The notes beneath the pieces are model-generated. The model was not told the DNA's origin. It did no database searches and worked only from the letters and a program-made list of their open reading frames with translations. Positions 59,914-64,000 of a stretch of 64,000 nt of DNA are shown piece after piece (the stretch's first letter is position 1; each line of letters starts with the position of its first letter). A program made the translations under genes and the position numbers. The DNA is from Treponema medium. Lineage in GTDB: Bacteria > Spirochaetota > Spirochaetia > Treponematales > Treponemataceae. Location of the stretch: NCBI RefSeq assembly GCF_017161265.1, contig NZ_CP031393.1, positions 1,612,001-1,676,000 of the forward strand, in the 5' to 3' direction.

Positions 59914-61674
59914 ATGAACTATTCATTACCGAAATCAGAAAAATTACCGTTACTACGGCACAGTATTGCACACATAATGGCAGAAGCTGTTATGAATTTA
60001 TTCCCCGGCACAAAGGTCGCTATTGGACCTGCTGTTGAACACGGGTTTTATTATGATTTTGACCTTCCGACATCGATCACGCAGGATGATCTTGCTCGCA
60101 TCGAAAAAGAAATGCGCCGTCTTCTATCAACTCCGCAAAACTTTGTAAAAGAAGTTATCGGTCGGCAAGAAGCGCTTGAGCTTTTTAAGGATCAACCGTA
60201 CAAATGCGAGCTTATCAATGATTTACCTCAAGATGCGGAAATCTCGATTTACCGGTCGGGTAATTTTGTCGATTTATGCAGAGGGCCGCATGTTGCCAAT
60301 TCAAAAGAAATTAACGCGCAAAGTTTTAAGCTGCAAAAAATTGCGGGCGCCTATTGGCGCGGCGATGAAAAACGCCCGATGCTGACCCGTATCTATGGTA
60401 CGGCATGGGAAACGCCCAATGATCTTAAAACATATCTGACTATGCAGGCGGAAGCGGAAAAAAACGATCACCGCAAAATAGGACGGGAACTCGACTTATT
60501 CCATATCGAAGAAGACAATCCCGGCGAAGTATTCTGGCACCCGAACGGCTGGACACTCTATTTAACCGTGCAGCAGCATGTACGCCAGAAGATTAAAGAA
60601 GACGGCTATGTTGAGGTAAATACCCCCTTTGTTATGCCGCAGAGTCTCTGGCTTCGGTCGGGGCACTGGGAAAAATACAAGGAAAATATGTTTATCACCG
60701 AAAGTGAAAAACGGGTGTTTGCGCTTAAACCGATGAACTGTCCCGGACACGTTGAAATTTTTAAACAGGGAATAAAGAGCTACCGCGATTTGCCGCTGCG
60801 TATTGCGGAGTTCGGCTCCTGTACGCGGAATGAGCCTTCCGGCTCCTTGCACGGTATTATGCGGGTGCGTGGTTTTGTGCAAGACGATGCGCATATTTTC
60901 TGTACGGAAGAACAAATTTCCTCCGAAGTGTGCAAGTTCTGTAACTTGCTTAAATCGCTCTATCGGGATTTCGGCTTTGACGATAAAGCCATACTCGTCA
61001 AGTTTTCTACGCGGCCTGAAAAACGGGTCGGCGATGATGCAACGTGGGATAGGGCAGAGAATGCGCTTGCGGAAGCGTGTAAAGCCGCCGGTCTTGAGTA
61101 CGAGATTGCCCCCGGAGAAGGAGCTTTTTACGGGCCGAAGCTGGAGTTTACGCTTGTCGATGCGCTTGGCCGAGAATGGCAATGCGGTACCATACAGGCG
61201 GACTATCAGTTGCCTTCTAAGGAACGGTTGAATGCCGAGTATATCGGAGAGGATAACCAAAAGCATCAGCCCGTTATGCTGCACCGCGCGGCGCTCGGTT
61301 CGCTGGAACGGTTTATCGGTATTTTGATTGAACAATTCGGCGGTGCGCTGCCCCCGTGGCTCTCTCCGGTGCAGGCAATGGTTATTCCCGTCGCTCCCGT
61401 ATTCAACGAATATGCCGAGAGTATTGCCGCCTCTCTTTCAAAAGCCGGCTTTCGCGTAAAGGCTGATATTGATACCGACCGTATGAATGCAAAGATACGG
61501 AAGTATCAGGAACAAAAAATTCCGTATCAGCTTGTTGTCGGCGAAAAAGAAAAGCAGAACAACAGTGTTACCGTCCGGCTTTTGAAAGGAGCGCAAAAAA
61601 CGATGTCCGTCGATGAATTTACAGCTTTCTTAAAACTCAAGACCGACACCGTTGCAACAAGCGCGGAATTTTAA
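59914..61674 (+). CDS. thrS: Threonyl-tRNA synthetase, without TGS domain
   Basis: 586 aa. Editing domain with [13 protein letters not shown] (HxxxH) near residue 15 and later [12 protein letters not shown]. Class II core: motif 1 near 240, [13 protein letters not shown] (zinc Cys) near 300, [20 protein letters not shown] (motif 2), and [17 protein letters not shown] (motif 3 and anticodon-domain start). The N-terminal TGS domain of about 60 residues found in most bacterial ThrRS is missing: AAAGGGAGG and ATG 59914 sit directly before the editing domain. The open frame further upstream has no TGS-like sequence. Confidence 0.95.
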   Translation: MNYSLPKSEKLPLLRHSIAHIMAEAVMNLFPGTKVAIGPAVEHGFYYDFDLPTSITQDDLARIEKEMRRLLSTPQNFVKEVIGRQEALELFKDQPYKCELINDLPQDAEISIYRSGNFVDLCRGPHVANSKEINAQSFKLQKIAGAYWRGDEKRPMLTRIYGTAWETPNDLKTYLTMQAEAEKNDHRKIGRELDLFHIEEDNPGEVFWHPNGWTLYLTVQQHVRQKIKEDGYVEVNTPFVMPQSLWLRSGHWEKYKENMFITESEKRVFALKPMNCPGHVEIFKQGIKSYRDLPLRIAEFGSCTRNEPSGSLHGIMRVRGFVQDDAHIFCTEEQISSEVCKFCNLLKSLYRDFGFDDKAILVKFSTRPEKRVGDDATWDRAENALAEACKAAGLEYEIAPGEGAFYGPKLEFTLVDALGREWQCGTIQADYQLPSKERLNAEYIGEDNQKHQPVMLHRAALGSLERFIGILIEQFGGALPPWLSPVQAMVIPVAPVFNEYAESIAASLSKAGFRVKADIDTDRMNAKIRKYQEQKIPYQLVVGEKEKQNNSVTVRLLKGAQKTMSVDEFTAFLKLKTDTVATSAEF

Positions 61675-61690
61675 CGGAAAGATATCGTGA

Positions 61691-61738
61691 TGAAGCATCT
61701 CTAAAAGCTATACCTGATTTTTTTTCAGATGCCTTAGA
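61691..61738 (+). terminator. Hairpin after thrS
   Basis: CATCTCTAA / TTAGAGATG outer pairing with an eight-T run in the loop region. It is followed at about 61757-61788 by the AACCTGTTC/GAACAGGT end hairpin also present in repeats L and R. Confidence 0.5.
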
Positions 61739-61803
61739 GATGTTCGACCGAAAGTAAACCTGTTCGGAAACTTCCGTTTCTGAACAGGTCTAGTATGTAT
61801 AAA

Positions 61804-61846
61804 TGGCAACGGTCGGTAGTTCAGCAAGAATTACCGGCCGTTTTGT
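61804..61846. terminator. Terminator between thrS and the convergent DUF1667 gene
   Basis: ACGGTCGGTAGTTC / GAATTACCGGCCGT with a short loop, followed by TTTTGTT. Confidence 0.65.
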
Positions 61847-61895
61847 TATAGGTTCGTGATTGAGCGGCACGTTAAAACCGGCGCCGCATCATAAA

Positions 61896-62258
61896 CTACT
61901 CAGCGCGGCATGGCATATCGCGGGTTGCGACAATGTCGATGCCCGTATGAAGCACATCGGGAATAATGACTGCTCCTGTCTTCACCGGCGCCGTTACCCT
62001 GATTTTGTTGATCTCTTTCATCACCTGAAAAATCATACCTTTCGGAATAGGTGCCGCTGTTTTAACGGGAAGTGCCGATAAAAAGCCGTTTTCAATGCGC
62101 ACCGTCGAGCTGATGTTCCTTCGAGGATCTTTCATTTCCTGCAAGCCGTACTCAAGTCCTCGTTTACAGCTATATCCTTCTATTGTGCAGGCGCCGTCTT
62201 TTTCGATTGCCCGGAGCCTACAGCCCATAGGACAGGAAACACAGGTAAATTCTTTCAT
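61896..62258 (-). CDS. DUF1667 cysteine-rich protein
   Basis: 120 aa. N-terminal FTCVSCPMGCRL (CxxCxxxC) and CKRGLEYG, a four-Cys cluster near residues 6-32 likely to bind Fe-S or zinc. Later TVRIENGFLSALPVKTAAPIP and IIPDVLHTGIDIVATRDM. In other bacteria DUF1667 genes usually sit beside glpA-like dehydrogenase and FAD reductase genes; here the neighbour is pgk (11 nt upstream on the same strand) and those partners are absent. Confidence 0.85.
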   Translation of the reverse strand: MKEFTCVSCPMGCRLRAIEKDGACTIEGYSCKRGLEYGLQEMKDPRRNISSTVRIENGFLSALPVKTAAPIPKGMIFQVMKEINKIRVTAPVKTGAVIIPDVLHTGIDIVATRDMPCRAE

Positions 62259-62269
62259 GATACCTTCGT

Positions 62270-63526
62270 TTATGCATCGAGACAGGCGATGCCCGGCAAT
62301 GTTTTCCCTTCCAAGAATTCGAGTGAGGCGCCGCCGCCGGTAGATACATGGCTCATCTTATCGGCAAGATGGAACTTGTTGACAGCCGCAACGGAATCCC
62401 CGCCGCCGACTACCGTTACTGCGCCTTTTCCGGTCGCTTCGGCCACAAGGTGGGCAACCGCTTCCGTTCCGTGGGAGAAAGCTTCAAATTCAAACACGCC
62501 GACCGGCCCGTTCCATACGATGGACTTTGCGTTTAAGATTTCCGCCTTGTATAATTCGATGGTTTTAGGCCCGACATCCATTCCCATAAGCGAATCGGGG
62601 ATGTCGCAGCCGTCTATGCTTTCCGGTTTTGCATCGGCGGCGAAAGAGGCGGCACAAATATGATCCACCGGCAGGATTATTTTAACGCCCTTTGCCTTTG
62701 CATCGGTCAAAAGTTTCTTTGCCGTGTCGATAAAATCATCTTCGACTAAGGACTTCCCGATTGAATGGCCTTGCGCTTTAAGGAAGGTATACGCCATACC
62801 GCCGCCGATAATCAGCGCAGCGGCATTTTTCAAAAGGCTGTCCAGTACGGCAATTTTTGAAGAAACTTTTGCGCCGCCGATGATGGCGACCATCGGTTTG
62901 GGCGGATTTTTTACCATCGGTTCAATATATTTAACTTCTTTCTCCATTAAAAAACCGGCAACTTTTACCTTCATAAATTTCGCGATGGTCGCTGTGGAAG
63001 CATGAGCACGGTGAGCGGTGCCGAACGCATCATTGACGTATACGTCGCCGTAAGAGGCAAGCTCTTTCGCAAGCGCTTCCTGTTCTGCAGTGTCCTTCGA
63101 GGTTTCTTCGGGATGGAAGCGCGTATTCTCCAGCATCAAGATACCGCCTTCGGGAAGTGCATCGACTACCGCCTTTTGCCCCTTGCAGGAATCGGCAAGC
63201 CGAACGGGCATACCTAACAGTTTTCCCAAATATGCCGCTACCGGCTTCATCTTATGCTTACCGGCGATGTAGGCCTCTTTATCAAACGGCTTGCCGTCCT
63301 TAGCCGCTTTTTCCTCAGCTTTCTTTGAATCTTTGGCAGGATCGCCGAGGTGGCTCATCAACACCAACGAACGCGGCTTTTGCTCTAAAATATATTTGAT
63401 AGTCGGTAATGCTGCAACGATTCGCGTATCGTCCTGCACAACCCCGTCCTTCATCGGAACATTAAAATCAACCCGCATGATAACACGCTTGCCGTGAAGA
63501 TCTACATCTCTTACCGTTTTAACCAT
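62270..63526 (-). CDS. pgk: Phosphoglycerate kinase
   Basis: 418 aa. Glycolytic ATP formation from 1,3-bisphosphoglycerate. N-terminal RVDFNVPMKDGVVQDDTRI (substrate Asp/Asn/Arg), LMSHLGDP, then MLENTRFHPEE. C-terminal nucleotide domain with IIGGAKVSSKI, GGGMAYTFLKAQG, WNGPVGVFE and GGGDSVAAVNKF. GGAGG upstream of ATG 63526. Near standard length, with a short lysine-rich insertion (DPAKDSKKAEEKAAKDGKP) after LGDP that is seen in some anaerobes. Confidence 0.96.
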   Translation of the reverse strand: MVKTVRDVDLHGKRVIMRVDFNVPMKDGVVQDDTRIVAALPTIKYILEQKPRSLVLMSHLGDPAKDSKKAEEKAAKDGKPFDKEAYIAGKHKMKPVAAYLGKLLGMPVRLADSCKGQKAVVDALPEGGILMLENTRFHPEETSKDTAEQEALAKELASYGDVYVNDAFGTAHRAHASTATIAKFMKVKVAGFLMEKEVKYIEPMVKNPPKPMVAIIGGAKVSSKIAVLDSLLKNAAALIIGGGMAYTFLKAQGHSIGKSLVEDDFIDTAKKLLTDAKAKGVKIILPVDHICAASFAADAKPESIDGCDIPDSLMGMDVGPKTIELYKAEILNAKSIVWNGPVGVFEFEAFSHGTEAVAHLVAEATGKGAVTVVGGGDSVAAVNKFHLADKMSHVSTGGGASLEFLEGKTLPGIACLDA

Positions 63527-63677
63527 TGTATTCCTCCGTTATATTAGGGCGGTGCTTGTATCTCGGTTCAGCCGACCCCGCATCTTCCAAAATGACAACA
63601 CCTACCAAGAGTTTTATATCCGATAAAAATATACTCTGTTATATAAAAAAATGCAACAATGAGTATCTGCGCAGAGG

Positions 63678-63812
63678 GTATGCATCAGATTCCTTTTGAA
63701 TATTGCCCGTAAAATAAATAGGCTGTTCAACCAGAATTTCGTCGCTTTGCGTCTCAAATGGTCTCACAGCCTATTTATTTTACGGAATGTAATTTACTTA
63801 TCTGATGCGTCC
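63678..63812. repeat. Family B element, copy 4 (B4)
   Basis: Ends GTATGCATCAGAT and ATCTGATGCGT. Perfect 20-bp stem CCGTAAAATAAATAGGCTGT (63709-63728) with its complement near 63767-63786, a sequence unrelated to the B1-B3 stems. The loop matches the B3 type (TCTCAAATGGTCTCAC on this strand). Confidence 0.82.
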
Positions 63813-63833
63813 CCTCTTCTTCTACAAAATAAT

Positions 63834-63861
63834 GCACTAAATTTTGTTCAAAATTTAGTGC
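63834..63861. repeat. Hairpin GCACTAAATTTT with loop GTTC
   Basis: Perfect 12-bp stem GCACTAAATTTT / AAAATTTAGTGC, similar in size and A/T core to family H. Confidence 0.7.
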
Positions 63862-63869
63862 AAAAGAGA

Positions 63870-63912
63870 AGCGTATGCATCAGATGTTCTTTTTAACAGC
63901 CCCGCAGAATCC
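63870..63912. repeat. Truncated family B end (B7)
   Basis: AAGCGTATGCATCAGATG then TTTTTAACAGCCCCGCAGAAT, matching the outer arm of B5. The stem then runs straight into the end of the minus-strand gene at 63914; no right half is visible. Confidence 0.6.
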
Positions 63913-63913
63913 T

Positions 63914-64000
63914 CTAGGGCAGTAGTATATTGAGGTGATCAATGTCGAGTCCGGACTTTTTTTCAAAATACTGTTTCAGTTCAAGTGTTTTGTTTCGTTT
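63914..64000 (-). CDS. C-terminal fragment of an unidentified protein (cut by window end)
   Basis: Minus-strand frame open from the window edge to TAG at 63914-63916, 28 residues: LELKQYFEKKSGLDIDHL then NILLP. Codon use is normal, and the placement right after a repeat end supports a real 3' end. Too short to identify. Confidence 0.5.
   Translation of the reverse strand, partial: KRNKTLELKQYFEKKSGLDIDHLNILLP

Noticed and set aside
61757-61788. Third full copy of the L/R inverted repeat after thrS
   Set aside because: Only the terminal AACCTGTTC hairpin is present; the rest of the 270-bp mosaic is missing.

Overview
The window looks like a chromosomal segment of a host-associated Treponema (Spirochaetota). 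The basis is the pair resembling the treponemal TmpA/TmpB antigens, the many exported TPR proteins and lipoproteins, PPDK, flavodiiron protein and HD/YbeY/CorC neighbours of spirochaete type, and moderate GC. The species is not fixed; an oral-type treponeme is my inference. There is no phage, CRISPR array, rRNA or tRNA that I can see.

Layout. 1-5921: end of ribosomal protein L25, then tilS, an exported TPR protein and an HtrA-like lipoprotein protease. 6163-10349 (minus): MsrAB lipoprotein, an SPFH-like membrane protein and a chemoreceptor. 10557-11728: one complete insertion sequence. 11938-26434 (plus): a complete set of genes for glutamate fermentation by the 2-hydroxyglutarate route: hgdH, gltS, gcdD-gcdC-gcdB, gctA-gctB, gcdA, a second gltS, hgdC-hgdA-hgdB, and an LRR protein. 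Glutamate would enter with sodium, be converted (by an aminotransferase or dehydrogenase outside the window) to 2-oxoglutarate, reduced by HgdH, activated by GctAB, dehydrated by HgdABC, and decarboxylated by the sodium-pumping GcdABCD, which returns a sodium gradient. 26937-33090: Fur-family regulator, TmpA/TmpB-like pair, Nudix hydrolase (minus), kinase-like protein, large lipoprotein. 33399-42273: ferritin, then phoH, 7TM-HD, ybeY, corC, TPR protein, and radC after a large repeat block. 42323-49553 is mostly minus: alpha/beta hydrolase, CYTH, flavodiiron protein, tRNA-binding protein, acyl ligase, Na/Pi symporter. 49912-52674: ppdK. 52830-57730: an accessory stretch with a tail-less chemoreceptor, an unknown membrane protein, a HigBA-type toxin-antitoxin pair lodged beside an LD-carboxypeptidase remnant, and HEAT-repeat genes. 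58715-63526: ltaE, thrS, DUF1667 gene, pgk.

The most unusual content is between the genes. Almost every larger intergenic gap carries palindromic elements that recur within the window and are nested in one another. In several families the ends or loops are conserved while the stem sequence changes between copies, yet each stem stays self-complementary. They often sit flush against stop codons. Two 270-bp copies of one such mosaic lie in inverted orientation around the 7.5-kb gcd-gct-gltS block. A 750-bp block (40698-41455) holds ten hairpins whose stems differ but whose loops all contain NGGA. I consider this the best candidate for something undescribed. All homology statements come from reading motifs by eye; no database search was run.
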